From assembly GCF_013155375.1 (NCBI RefSeq), contig NZ_JABJQY010000002.1:2046001-2110000 (forward strand): 64,000 nt of DNA. The letters run 5' to 3'. Under the pieces are notes generated by a model that was not told where the DNA came from, did not search any database, and was given only the letters and a program-made list of their open reading frames with translations. This DNA is from Nocardioides sp. zg-1308. Its GTDB lineage: Bacteria > Actinomycetota > Actinomycetes > Propionibacteriales > Nocardioidaceae. Position 1 is the stretch's first letter, and each line of letters starts with the position of its first letter. Positions 40,116 through 48,834 of this stretch are shown in pieces. The translations under genes were made by a program, and so were the position numbers.

Positions 40116-40149
40116 CCCGCCGGGCCGACCCCGCGGCTGACCCCTTCGG

Positions 40150-41322
40150 TTAGCCGGGCAGCTCGGCGTCGCCCGCGAAGACGGCGTCGAAGGACTGCTC
40201 CGCGGCCCCGAGGGCCGCGGCCCGGATGCCGAGCGTGCTCGGTCGCAGGTCGGGGCGCACCTGCACCTCCGAGGCCAGGCGCTCGTCGAGCGTGCGCCGG
40301 GCGGGCTCGAGCACCAGGTCGCCCAGCGGGGCGAAGTAGCCGCCCATCACCACCACCTCGGGGTCGAGCACGCTGCTGAGCATGGCGATCCCCAGCCCGA
40401 CGTCGCGCCCCACCCGCTCCAGGCCGGCGCGGACGCCGGCGTCGGTGCGTGCGCGCGCGGCCACCGACTCGGCCGTGCGCAGCGGGGTGTCGAGCTCCGG
40501 CATCCCGACGGCGGCCAGCATCGCGTGGAGGCCGATGGAGGCCTCCCAGCAGCCACGGCGCCCGCACCCGCAGGGCGCGCTCGAGTCGCCGACCGGCATG
40601 TGGCCGACCTCGCCGGCGAAGCCGGCACCGCCGCGCATCACCTCGCCGTCCTGCACGATGCCGGCACCGATGCCGACGGTCCCGGTGAGGTAGAGCGCGT
40701 GGGCGGCGCCCCGGGCAGCGCCGTGGTGCGACTCGGCGTACGCCGCGCAGTTGGCGTCGTTGCTCACCTGCACGCGCACGCCCGGGAGCAGGCGGCCGAG
40801 GGCGTCGGCCAACCCGGCGCCCTCGACCGCGAGGTTGGGCGCCCACGCCACCGTCCGGTCGTCGCCCCGCACCAGCGCGGGCACGGCCAGGGTCGCGCCG
40901 ACGGTCGGCCGCTCCGGCCCGGTGTGCCGGCGGACCACGTCGCGGGCGAGGTCGAGCAGCGCGGCACCGGTCGGGGCCGGCCGGACCTCGCTGTGGAGCA
41001 CGTCGCCGGCCAGGTCGACCACGACGGCCGAGACGTAGTCGACGTTGAGCTCGAGCCCGAGGGCCACGAAGCGGTCACCGCGCAGCCCCACCGGGCGGCC
41101 GGGGCGCCCACGCGCCCCGGACCGCGCGTCCTCCTCGGCCACCGCGCCCTTGGCCTCCAGGTCGGCGACGATGACGCCGACGGTCGCCTTGGCCAGCCCG
41201 GTGTGCTTGGCCAGCTCCGCGCGCGTCGCCGGACCGTGCCGGCGCAGCGCGCGGAGCACGGCTGCGGTGTTGTGCCGGCGCAGCCCCTCGGTGGCGCTGG
41301 CCTGACGGATGGGCCCGCTCAG
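40150..41322 (-). CDS. ROK-family repressor, probable XylR of xylBA
   Basis: About 390 residues with a winged HTH ([16 protein letters not shown]) and a ROK domain with [10 protein letters not shown]. It is the last gene of a xylB-xylA-regulator operon and probably represses it in the absence of xylose. No ATG, GTG or TTG precedes the HTH in frame; a CTG at 41322 overlaps the xylA stop as CTGA and gives a normal N-terminus, so I place the start there. The first GTG downstream would cut into the HTH. Confidence 0.85.
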   Translation of the reverse strand: MSGPIRQASATEGLRRHNTAAVLRALRRHGPATRAELAKHTGLAKATVGVIVADLEAKGAVAEEDARSGARGRPGRPVGLRGDRFVALGLELNVDYVSAVVVDLAGDVLHSEVRPAPTGAALLDLARDVVRRHTGPERPTVGATLAVPALVRGDDRTVAWAPNLAVEGAGLADALGRLLPGVRVQVSNDANCAAYAESHHGAARGAAHALYLTGTVGIGAGIVQDGEVMRGGAGFAGEVGHMPVGDSSAPCGCGRRGCWEASIGLHAMLAAVGMPELDTPLRTAESVAARARTDAGVRAGLERVGRDVGLGIAMLSSVLDPEVVVMGGYFAPLGDLVLEPARRTLDERLASEVQVRPDLRPSTLGIRAAALGAAEQSFDAVFAGDAELPG

Positions 41323-42485
41323 CGGACGCCGTAGAGGTGCTCGAGCGCGAGCTGGTCGAGCAGCTCGAAGCCGCCGCCACGCGTGGCCAGAGCCTCGGGG
41401 TCCGGGAGCTCGGCGTCGAGCAGGCCCTTCCAGCCCTCGGCGGCGTCGACGGTCGGCACGGCGAGCTCGGTGACCTTCGCGGCCTCCAGCGCGGCCTGCA
41501 CCTCGGGGTCGGCGCGGAACGCCTTCACCTTCTCGCGCAGGATGAGGTAGTTGCGCATGTTGGCCTCGGCCGAGACCCACACGCCGTCCTCGTCCTCGGT
41601 GCGCGCCGGCTTGTAGTCGAAGTGCACCGGGCCGTCGTAGCCGCCCTCGAGGAGCGCGTCGACCACCCAGAAGGCGCCGCGCACGTTGCCCGCGCCGAAG
41701 CGGAGGTCCTGGTCGTACTTGGGACCGTTCTGGCCGTTGAGGTCGATGTGGAACAGCTTGCCGGCCCACATGGCCTGCGCGTAGCCGGCCGCGGCGTTCA
41801 TGCCGGCCATCTCCTCGTGCCCGATCTCCGGGTTCACGCCGACGAGCTCGGGGCGCTCGAGGCGCTCGATGAACGCCAGCGCGTGGCCGATGGTCGGCAG
41901 CAGGATGTCGCCGCGGGGCTCGTTGGGCTTGGGCTCGATCGCGAAGCGGAGGTCGTAGCCCTGCTCGGTGACGTAGTCGCCCAGGAGGTCGAAGGCCTCC
42001 TTCATCCGGTCCAGCGCCACGCGGGTGTCCTGCGAGGCGCCGTACTCGGCACCCTCGCGACCGCCCCAGGCGACGTAGGTCTTGGCGCCCAGCTCTGCGG
42101 CGAGGTCGACGTTGCGCATCACCTTGCGCAGCGCGAAGCGGCGGATGTCGCGGTCGTTGTTGGTGAACCCGCCGGACTTGAAGACCGGGTGGCTGAAGAG
42201 GTTGGTCGTGGCCGTGGTGACGACCAGGCCGGTGTCCTCGAGGCCCTTCTTGAAGCGGGCGATGATGCTGTCGCGGGTGGCGTCGTCGCTGCCGAAGGGG
42301 ATGACGTCGTCGTCGTGGAAGTTCACGCCGTAGGCCCCGAGGGCGGCGAGCTTCTCGAGCGCGTGGACGGTGTCCATCGGCGGGCGGGTGGCGCCGCCGA
42401 AGGGGTCGACGCCCTGCCAGCCCACGGTCCAGAGGCCGAAGGAGAACTTGTCCTCGGGGGTCGGGGTGGGGATCTGCGTGCTCAT
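41319..42485 (-). CDS. xylA: Xylose isomerase
   Basis: XylA (388 aa) interconverts D-xylose and D-xylulose using two divalent metals. [10 protein letters not shown] holds the catalytic histidine, N-P-E-I-G-H-E a metal ligand and the H-F-D-Y-K-P region the late aspartates. It is the Streptomyces/Actinoplanes-type enzyme (class I, short form). The start lies 10 bases after xylB; the stop overlaps the regulator. Confidence 0.97.
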   Translation of the reverse strand: MSTQIPTPTPEDKFSFGLWTVGWQGVDPFGGATRPPMDTVHALEKLAALGAYGVNFHDDDVIPFGSDDATRDSIIARFKKGLEDTGLVVTTATTNLFSHPVFKSGGFTNNDRDIRRFALRKVMRNVDLAAELGAKTYVAWGGREGAEYGASQDTRVALDRMKEAFDLLGDYVTEQGYDLRFAIEPKPNEPRGDILLPTIGHALAFIERLERPELVGVNPEIGHEEMAGMNAAAGYAQAMWAGKLFHIDLNGQNGPKYDQDLRFGAGNVRGAFWVVDALLEGGYDGPVHFDYKPARTEDEDGVWVSAEANMRNYLILREKVKAFRADPEVQAALEAAKVTELAVPTVDAAEGWKGLLDAELPDPEALATRGGGFELLDQLALEHLYGVR

Positions 42486-42495
42486 GGGATGCCTT

Positions 42496-43881
42496 TCAGT
42501 CGGTCCAGGGGGTGGTGCGGTCGCGCAGGTCGGCGTAGGCCTCGCGCACGTGCGGGGTGGGCTCGGCCTCTAGGACCGTGGTGCCGGGCGCCGGCCACTG
42601 CGGCGGCTCGGCGGTGCCGGCCAGCGCCCAGGCGGCCTGCCGCGCGGCGCCGAGGGCGACGTACTCGCCGGGGGGCGGAAGGGTGACGGCCGCGCCGAGG
42701 ACGGCCGGCGCGAGCGCGCGGACGGCCTCGCTCCGGGTGGCGCCGCCGACCACGAGCAGGCGCCGCGGTGGCTGGCCGGTGGCCGCCACCAGCCGGTCGA
42801 CCGCTTCGGCGAGCGAGCAGAGCAGGCCCTCGTACGCCGCCCGCGCGAGGTCGGCGCGGGTCGTGGCGGGGGTCAGCCCGGTCCAGGTGCCGACGGCGTC
42901 GGGCCGGTTGGGGGTGCGCTCGCCGCCGTAGTAGGGGAGCAGGGTGACCCCGCCGGCGCCGGGTGCGGACTCCAGTGCCAGGGCGGCGAGGCCGTCGTGG
43001 TCGACGCCGAGCCACCGGGCCTGCAGGTCGAGGATGCCCGCGGCGTTCATCGTGGTGACCATCGGCAGGAAGCCGCCGCTCGCGTCGGCGAAGCCGGTCA
43101 CCGTCCCGGTGCCGTCGGCCACGGCCGTCGCGCTCACCGTGGACGCCACTCCGGACGTCCCGATGGAGACGAGGACGTCGCCGGGGGCCAGCGCCATCCC
43201 GAGCGCGGCGCCCATGTTGTCGCCGGTGCCCCCGGCGACGAGCGCGCCACCGGACGTCTCGGCGGCGACCGTGCCCGGCGCGACGACGCGCGGGAGGACG
43301 GCGTCGTGGCCGAGCGCCTGCTCGAGGAGGTCGTGGCGCCAGGAGCCGGCGGTCGCGAAGTAGCCCGTGCCCGACGCGTCGCCGCGGTCGGTGAACGGCT
43401 CGGTCCCGGGGGCGCTGAGGTGGCGTGACACGAAGTCGTGGGGGAGCAGGACGCTGCGCACCCTGGCGGCCCGGTCCGGCTCGTGGTCGCGCAGCCAGCG
43501 CAGCTTGGTGGAGGTGAAGGAGGCGACGAGCACGCTGCCGATCGCGTCGGCGCAGGCCTGCGGACCACCCATCTCGGCGATCAGGTCGCGCGCGGCGGAG
43601 GCCGAGCGGGTGTCGTTCCACAGCAGCGCGTCACGGACCGGGGCGCCGGTCTCGTCGAGGGCGACCATGCCGTGCTGCTGCCCGGCGACCGCGACGGCGG
43701 AGGCCTGCTCGAGCAGCCCCTCGGTCGCGGTGTCGACGGCGCGCAGCCAGGCGGCGGGGTCGACCTCGGTGCCGGGCGGGTGGGGCGCGGTCCGCTCCGC
43801 GACGACGCTGCCGTCGTCGGCGTCAACGAGCAGCGCCTTGGTCGACTGGGTCGAGGAGTCGATGCCGAGGACGAGGGTCAC
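42496..43881 (-). CDS. xylB: Xylulokinase
   Basis: XylB (461 aa) phosphorylates D-xylulose for entry to the pentose phosphate pathway. It has the FGGY-kinase fold: [11 protein letters not shown] at the start, G-Q-Q-H-G-M substrate loop, and G-G-A-T-R-S-E near the C-terminus. I chose GTG 43881; upstream frame to 44034 reads through the promoter and operator. It is the first gene of the operon, under the palindrome at 43889-43910. Confidence 0.93.
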   Translation of the reverse strand: MTLVLGIDSSTQSTKALLVDADDGSVVAERTAPHPPGTEVDPAAWLRAVDTATEGLLEQASAVAVAGQQHGMVALDETGAPVRDALLWNDTRSASAARDLIAEMGGPQACADAIGSVLVASFTSTKLRWLRDHEPDRAARVRSVLLPHDFVSRHLSAPGTEPFTDRGDASGTGYFATAGSWRHDLLEQALGHDAVLPRVVAPGTVAAETSGGALVAGGTGDNMGAALGMALAPGDVLVSIGTSGVASTVSATAVADGTGTVTGFADASGGFLPMVTTMNAAGILDLQARWLGVDHDGLAALALESAPGAGGVTLLPYYGGERTPNRPDAVGTWTGLTPATTRADLARAAYEGLLCSLAEAVDRLVAATGQPPRRLLVVGGATRSEAVRALAPAVLGAAVTLPPPGEYVALGAARQAAWALAGTAEPPQWPAPGTTVLEAEPTPHVREAYADLRDRTTPWTD

Positions 43882-43886
43882 CCCGC

Positions 43887-43916
43887 TATTAAGTACGAGT
43901 CTCGAACTAAAGTCAA
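43887..43916 (-). promoter_or_regulatory. xylB promoter with ROK-type operator in the spacer
   Basis: On the minus strand -35 TTGACT (43916-43911), an 18-base spacer and -10 TTAATA (43892-43887), five bases before the xylB GTG. The near-palindrome TTAGTTCGAG ... CTCGTACTTAA (43910-43889) fills the spacer. It resembles XylR boxes (TTAGTT ... AACTAA), so repression by the operon's ROK protein is likely. Confidence 0.7.
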
Positions 43917-43985
43917 CAGGTCCGGCACAGGTCGTGTGCGCCGCGGGTGCCACGGCGCGGTCCGTCATGTCATAACCTCGACGCG

Positions 43986-44681
43986 ATGCTCCGCGCCCGC
44001 CTCCCACTCGCCGCCCTCGCGCTCCTCGCCGCACCGCTGCTGTCCGCGTGCGCCGGCGACGAGCCGACCGTCGCCCTGCTGGTCGCCGACGGCACCGACT
44101 CCTCGTCGCGCGCGGTCGACGTCGAGGCGTTCACCGACCGGGTCGAGGCGACCTGTGACGAGTGCCGGGTCGAGGTCTACGACGCCGAGGGCGACGCGGC
44201 CACCCAGAAGAGCCAGGTCCGCCAGGCCGCGGCGACCTCCGCCGACGTCGTCGTGGTGGTGCCGGTCGACCCCGACGACCTCGGCACCCTCACCGATGGC
44301 GAGCTGCCCGTGGTCTCGCTCGGTGAGCTGGTGCCGGGCTCCGACCGCTTCGTCGGCCTCGACGGCGGCGCCGTGCCCACCCAGTCCGGCACGGACCTCG
44401 AGGCCGCGCGCGACGTGCTGCTCGGCGAGGAGCGGTCGATGACCTACGTCCCGACCCGGGCGATGAGCGAGCAGGCGGCCGACGTCGCCGTGTCCTACCT
44501 CGCGGGGGACCCCGCCACGGGCGGCGAGGACGTCGACGGGGTCGAGTCGTGGCTGCACCGCGACCAGGACGTGACCGTGGACAGCCTCACCTCGGTGCTC
44601 GTCGCCCAGGGCGTGCTCACCCTCGACGACCTGTGCAGCGGCGCCACCGAGAAGCGGTGCACGAGGTTGGGCCTGAGATGA
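43986..44681 (+). CDS. Shortened XylF-like lipoprotein
   Basis: A 231-residue lipoprotein (lipobox L-L-S-A-C, Cys22). Residues 28-126 align with XylF 47-149 (V-A-L-L-V-A-D versus I-G-V-I-L-P-D; Y-D-A-E-G-D-A versus Q-N-A-E-G-D-A). Residues 131-231 align with XylF 262-366 (M-T-Y-V ... A-D-V-A versus M-T-V-Y ... A-D-V-A). About 110 central residues of a normal binding protein are missing. ATG 43986 is 7 bases after TAACCT (43973-43978). It is divergent from xylB. It cannot form the standard two-lobe site; a sensor or binding role is speculative. Confidence 0.8.
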   Translation: MLRARLPLAALALLAAPLLSACAGDEPTVALLVADGTDSSSRAVDVEAFTDRVEATCDECRVEVYDAEGDAATQKSQVRQAAATSADVVVVVPVDPDDLGTLTDGELPVVSLGELVPGSDRFVGLDGGAVPTQSGTDLEAARDVLLGEERSMTYVPTRAMSEQAADVAVSYLAGDPATGGEDVDGVESWLHRDQDVTVDSLTSVLVAQGVLTLDDLCSGATEKRCTRLGLR

Positions 44682-44712
44682 CGAGCCTGGGATGACGAGC
44701 CTGAGATGATGG
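44671..44712. repeat. 14-bp tandem triplication at a stop codon
   Basis: GCCTGAGATGACGA (44671-44684), GCCTGGGATGACGA (44685-44698) and GCCTGAGATGATGG (44699-44712). The TGA of the lipoprotein (44679-44681) is in the first unit, and the third unit contributes the -10-like GATGGT of the next gene. Confidence 0.88.
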
Positions 44713-44719
44713 TGCCGCG

Positions 44720-45493
44720 ATGATCGAGATCCTCACCCCCGCCCAGGTCGACCGAGCGCGCAGGACCGGCGCCCTCGTCGCCGACATCCTCCAGTCGCTC
44801 AAGCAGCGCAGCACGGTCGGCACCAACCTCCTCGACCTCGACCGCTGGACCGCGGAGATGATCCGCGAGGCCGGCGCCGAGTCCTGCTACGTCGACTACG
44901 CGCCGTCCTTCGGTCGCGGACCGTTCGGCCACTACGTCTGCACGGCGGTCAACGACGCGGTCCTCCACGGCCGCCCGCGCGACCAGCGCCTGCGTGACGG
45001 CGACCTGCTGACCCTCGACCTCGCGGTGCGGCTCGACGGTGTCGCCGCCGACTCCGCGATCAGCTTCGTGGTGGGGGACAGCCGCCCCGCCGGGGCCTCG
45101 GACCTGATCGAGGTCACCCAGGTGGCGCTGGCCGCCGGCATCGCCGCGGCCGGGCCGGGCGCCCGCATCGGGGACCTGTCGCACGCCATCGGCTCGGTGC
45201 TCGGCGGCGCCGGCTATCCCATCAACATGCAGTTCGGCGGCCACGGCATCGGTACGACGATGCACCAGGACCCGCACGTGTCCAACGACGGACGACCCGG
45301 CCGGGGCTACCAGCTCCGACCGGGCCTGCTGCTCGCGCTCGAGCCGTGGGTGATGGCCGACACCGACGTCCTCGTCACCGACGAGGACGGCTGGACGCTG
45401 CGGAGCGAGACCGGCTGCCTCACCGCGCACAGCGAGCACACCATCGCGATCACCGACGACGGCGCCGAGATCCTCACGCTGCCCAGCAGCTGA
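44720..45493 (+). CDS. map: Methionine aminopeptidase, type I
   Basis: A 257-residue enzyme removing N-terminal methionine from nascent proteins. All five metal ligands are found: Asp in L-D-L-A-V, Asp in A-A-D-S-A, His in G-G-H-G-I-G, Glu in L-E-P-W-V, and Glu in S-E-H-T-I. ATG 44720 is 6 bases after GATGGT. Actinobacteria often carry several map genes, and this one is not in the usual secY-adk-map context, so it may be an accessory copy. Confidence 0.92.
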   Translation: MIEILTPAQVDRARRTGALVADILQSLKQRSTVGTNLLDLDRWTAEMIREAGAESCYVDYAPSFGRGPFGHYVCTAVNDAVLHGRPRDQRLRDGDLLTLDLAVRLDGVAADSAISFVVGDSRPAGASDLIEVTQVALAAGIAAAGPGARIGDLSHAIGSVLGGAGYPINMQFGGHGIGTTMHQDPHVSNDGRPGRGYQLRPGLLLALEPWVMADTDVLVTDEDGWTLRSETGCLTAHSEHTIAITDDGAEILTLPSS

Positions 45494-45512
45494 TCCCGGC
45501 GCCGACGGGCGG

Positions 45513-47663
45513 TCAGTGCACCGTCTCCAGGGGCCGTTCGGCCTCGGCCTGGGTGAGGGGCGCGTCCTCCGCGTCGAGCTTGCTGGGCCACCACATCTTG
45601 CCGCCCAGGTCGAGGTTGAGCGCGGTGACCAGCACCGACCGCACGACGAGGGTGTCGAGCATGACCCCCAACGCGACGGCCACGCCCAGCTCGGCCAGGA
45701 ACACTAGCGGCAGCGAGCCGAGGACGAGGAACGTCGCGGCCAGCACGATGCCCGCCGAGGTGATCACGCCTCCGGTGGAGGCGAGGGCGATGAGCGAGCC
45801 CCTGCGGGTGCCGTGGGTCGCCGTCTCCTCCCTGACCCGGGTCATCAGGAAGATGTTGTAGTCGATCCCCAGCGCCACCAGGAACACGAAGGCGAAGAGC
45901 GGGAACCCCGGATCGGACCCGGCGAAGCCGAAGACGTACTCGAACAGCAGCGCGGAGATCCCCAGCGCGGCGCCGAAGGACAGCACCACGGTGGCCATCA
46001 GGATCACCGGCGCCACGATCGAGCGCAGCAGCCCGATGAGGATCAGCAGCACCACCAGCAGCACCAGGGGCATGATCACCCAGCTGTCGCGCTCGGAGGC
46101 GATCTTGGTGTCGAGGTAGAACGCCGAGCCGCCGCCGACCAGTGCGTCGGCTCCGTCGACGTCGTGGGCCGCGTCGCGCGAGTCCTCGACGATGCCGGCG
46201 GCCGTGCTGGAGGAGATGTCGGCGTTGATGGTGGCCTCGAACCAGGACCGGCCGTCGGCCAGCGGCTGGACCTCGCCGGGCTCGCCGAGCCCGTCGATGC
46301 CCTCCAGGGACGCGATCACGTCCGGGGCCGCGTCGGTGTTGGTCACGACCTGGAGGGTGTTGGAGTTGTCGGCCAGGCCGTGGTCGGTGAGCAGCCGCTG
46401 GCCCTTGATGGAGTCGAACTCCTGCGTGTAGGTGTCCTCGGTCGACAGGCCGGAGGCGTCGAGCCGGAACAGGCCCAGGCAGGCCAGCAGCAGCAGGCCG
46501 GTCGTGGTGACCCAGACCCGGCGCGGGCGGTGGCTGATGGCCCGACCGACCCGCGCCCAGATGCCGCTGGAGGTGGGCTCGGGGCTGCCGAAGGCCGGCC
46601 GCTTGGGCCAGAACACCCAGCGCCCGCAGATGACCAGCAGGGCCGGCAGGAGGGTGACCATGACGAGGAACGTCACCGCGACGCCGATGGCGTTGACCGG
46701 TCCCAGGCCCGCCGTCGAGTTCAGCTCGGCGAAGGACAGGCACAGCATCCCGACCGCCACGGTGGCGGCGCTGGCGAAGATCGCGGGCGCGGCACGGTGC
46801 AGCGCGAAGGCCATCGCCTCGTGCCGGTCGGCGTGGCGGCGCAGCTCCTCGCGGTAGCGGGCGACCAGCAGCAGGGCGTAGTCGGTCCCGGCGCCGATCA
46901 CCAGGATGCTCAGGATCGCCTGGCTCTGGCCGTTGACGGTCAGCCCGGCGTACTTGGCGAGCAGGTAGACGAGCCCGGTCGCGATCGTGTTGGCCACGAC
47001 CGCGCAGATGATCGGGAGCAGCCACAGGACCGGGCTGCGGTAGGTGAAGAGCAGGATCACGATCACCACGGCCAGCGTGGCGAGGATGAGGTTGGTGTCG
47101 ATGCCCTCGAAGGCCGCGGCGGAGTCGGCCGCCTGGCCGCCGTAGCCGGCCAGGTGCACGTCGCCGCCGTCGATCTCGGCGATGCCCCGGATCTCCTCCG
47201 CGGCGTCCGGGATCGCGTTCCAGCCGTCGTCACCGAAGTTGAGGACGAAGTAGAGGTAGGCGACCTCGCCGTCCTCGGCCACGAGCGTGGGCACCGGCGC
47301 GCCCTGGGCGGCCGCCTGCTCGGCGGCGGCGGGGGTCAGGACACCGGTGTCGGTCACGCCCTCGAGGCCGGCGATCTCCTCGCCGTGCGACTCCATGGCG
47401 GCGAAATCGTCCTCGGTCAGGCCACCGTCGCGGTGGTAGACCACGAGCGTCGGGATGTCGTTGGGGTCGACGGACTCGGACAGCTCGTCGAGCACCTTGG
47501 TGGACTCCGCCGACGCCGGCAGCCACGAGGACGCCTCGTTGTTCTGCACCGAGGTGAGCTTGGTCGAGAACACCCCCATGATGGCCGTGATGGCCAGCAC
47601 GGCGGCGAGGACGATCCACTTCGTGACGGGGCCGGTCAGTGACCCGGCGATCTGACGGTGCAT
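45513..47663 (-). CDS. MMPL-family membrane exporter
   Basis: A 716-residue RND-superfamily protein with about 12 helices in two halves, each with a large extracytoplasmic domain. G-A-G-T-D-Y-A-L-L-L-V-A-R-Y-R-E-E and A-L-G-I-D-Y-N-I-F-L-M-T-R-V-R-E-E are the paired helix-4/helix-10 signatures with proton-relay Asp-Tyr. MMPL proteins export lipids or small molecules. I chose ATG 47663; ATG 47699 is an alternative that adds 12 residues. No neighbour indicates the cargo. Confidence 0.9.
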   Translation of the reverse strand: MHRQIAGSLTGPVTKWIVLAAVLAITAIMGVFSTKLTSVQNNEASSWLPASAESTKVLDELSESVDPNDIPTLVVYHRDGGLTEDDFAAMESHGEEIAGLEGVTDTGVLTPAAAEQAAAQGAPVPTLVAEDGEVAYLYFVLNFGDDGWNAIPDAAEEIRGIAEIDGGDVHLAGYGGQAADSAAAFEGIDTNLILATLAVVIVILLFTYRSPVLWLLPIICAVVANTIATGLVYLLAKYAGLTVNGQSQAILSILVIGAGTDYALLLVARYREELRRHADRHEAMAFALHRAAPAIFASAATVAVGMLCLSFAELNSTAGLGPVNAIGVAVTFLVMVTLLPALLVICGRWVFWPKRPAFGSPEPTSSGIWARVGRAISHRPRRVWVTTTGLLLLACLGLFRLDASGLSTEDTYTQEFDSIKGQRLLTDHGLADNSNTLQVVTNTDAAPDVIASLEGIDGLGEPGEVQPLADGRSWFEATINADISSSTAAGIVEDSRDAAHDVDGADALVGGGSAFYLDTKIASERDSWVIMPLVLLVVLLILIGLLRSIVAPVILMATVVLSFGAALGISALLFEYVFGFAGSDPGFPLFAFVFLVALGIDYNIFLMTRVREETATHGTRRGSLIALASTGGVITSAGIVLAATFLVLGSLPLVFLAELGVAVALGVMLDTLVVRSVLVTALNLDLGGKMWWPSKLDAEDAPLTQAEAERPLETVH

Positions 47664-47707
47664 GCGTCCAGTGGAGCAGCCCCGCCGGGTCGCCCGCATC
47701 GGTAAAA

Positions 47708-47728
47708 ACCCTGAGGTCTAGACAGGGT
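47708..47728. promoter_or_regulatory. Possible operator upstream of the MMPL gene
   Basis: Inverted repeat ACCCTG (47708-47713) / CAGGGT (47723-47728) enclosing GTCTAGAC, 45 bases upstream of the chosen start. No regulator gene is adjacent. Confidence 0.35.
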
Positions 47729-47796
47729 CGCTCGTCCGGCACGGACCGGATCGCTCGTCCGCCACGGACCCGGTCACTCGTCCGGCACGGACCGGG
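47728..47796. repeat. 23-bp tandem triplication abutting a stop codon
   Basis: Three 23-bp units at 47728-47750, 47751-47773 and 47774-47796, beginning TCGCTCGTCC, TCGCTCGTCC and TCACTCGTCC. The run ends at the base before the stop codon (47797-47799) of the minus-strand gene. Confidence 0.88.
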
Positions 47797-48834
47797 TCAC
47801 CTCGTCTGGAGCTGGAACGGCGGGGCCAGGTCCGGCGCGCGGCGGGGTGCGACGGCGTACTCCATCGAGCCGTCCACGCCGAGGCGCACCACGGCCCACC
47901 TCCCGGCCTGGAACGTCACCACGAGGACGTGCGTGCGGTCCTCCCACACCTCGTCGAAGTAGACCGCCGAGCGTCCTCCGCGGTCCGCGGTGAAGGACCG
48001 GACGACCGAGCCGTCCCTCGTCGCGAGCAGGTCGAGGGTCGTCGGGCCGAACCCGTCGCCGTACGCCGGCAGGCCGAGGACGTGGCGGTTGTCCGGGCTC
48101 ACGTCGGAGAACCGGTTGTCGCAGGTGCGCCAGCGCACCCTCCAGTCGCGCAGCATCGCGCTGCACGACCCGGTGTCGCTGACCGAGGTGATGCCGCCGA
48201 GCCACGGCCCGCGGCCGGTCGAGACGTGGCGCAGGTGCGGGGGACGGTCGACGATGCCGTGGGAGGAGGTGTACCAGCCGCGGGCCACGCCGTTGACGTA
48301 GACCGTGCAGCCGGTGCTCGACCCGTCCTCCTTGCAGTCCTCGCCGCGCAGCGCCACCGCGCGGCCCTTGCCGGTGACCGGGACGGGGTTGAAGGAGAGC
48401 ACCCGGTCGCCCTCCTCGTCGATCGACCAGACCCGTCCGCGGCTGCCCGAGAACGCGACGGCCCCGCCCCGCGCGGACACGGCGAGCCCGTCGCCGGTGC
48501 GCCACGCGCGTCGTCCCGGGGTGCCGTCCGCGGCGTACCAGCGGGTGGTCGTGGGGCGCTCGCCCGCCGTCTGCACGACGTGGCCCGAGCCCATCGGGGC
48601 GATCTCGGTGACCCCGTCGGGCACCGGTGTGGTCGTGCCGCCGGCACCGTGCACCACGGTCCTGCCGGCGCGGCGCTCGCTCCAGGCGATCGCCGGGGCG
48701 GCTCCCTGCTCGAGGTCGCGGACGTCGAGCACGGTGCGCGGGGCGTCCTGGGTCGAGCCCGCCGACCCGGGTGCGAGCCCCGCCGCCAGCGCGAGCGTCG
48801 TCGCGAGGGCGGCACCGCGGAGCACGGTCCTCAT
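47797..48834 (-). CDS. Secreted propeller-like protein, paralogue of the 7589-8827 protein
   Basis: 345 residues with a signal peptide (L-R-G-A-A-L-A-T-T-L-A-L-A-A-G) and a beta-rich domain. The segment W-R-T-C-D ... V-S-P-D-N-R-H-V-L-G-L, then V-W-E-D-R-T-H-V-L-V-V and V-R-L-G-V-D-G-S-M-E, matches the same order in the sigma-linked membrane protein at 7589-8827. ATG 48834 overlaps the fadD stop as ATGA. Function is unknown. Confidence 0.75.
   Translation of the reverse strand: MRTVLRGAALATTLALAAGLAPGSAGSTQDAPRTVLDVRDLEQGAAPAIAWSERRAGRTVVHGAGGTTTPVPDGVTEIAPMGSGHVVQTAGERPTTTRWYAADGTPGRRAWRTGDGLAVSARGGAVAFSGSRGRVWSIDEEGDRVLSFNPVPVTGKGRAVALRGEDCKEDGSSTGCTVYVNGVARGWYTSSHGIVDRPPHLRHVSTGRGPWLGGITSVSDTGSCSAMLRDWRVRWRTCDNRFSDVSPDNRHVLGLPAYGDGFGPTTLDLLATRDGSVVRSFTADRGGRSAVYFDEVWEDRTHVLVVTFQAGRWAVVRLGVDGSMEYAVAPRRAPDLAPPFQLQTR

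Noticed and set aside
44720..45493. Inactive Xaa-Pro peptidase-like protein instead of Map
   Set aside because: All five metal ligands of type I methionine aminopeptidase are present in order and the length is normal.
45813..47642. Plus-strand frame of 609 codons opposite the MMPL gene
   Set aside because: Composition is that of a high-GC shadow frame; the minus strand holds a complete 12-helix MMPL protein.
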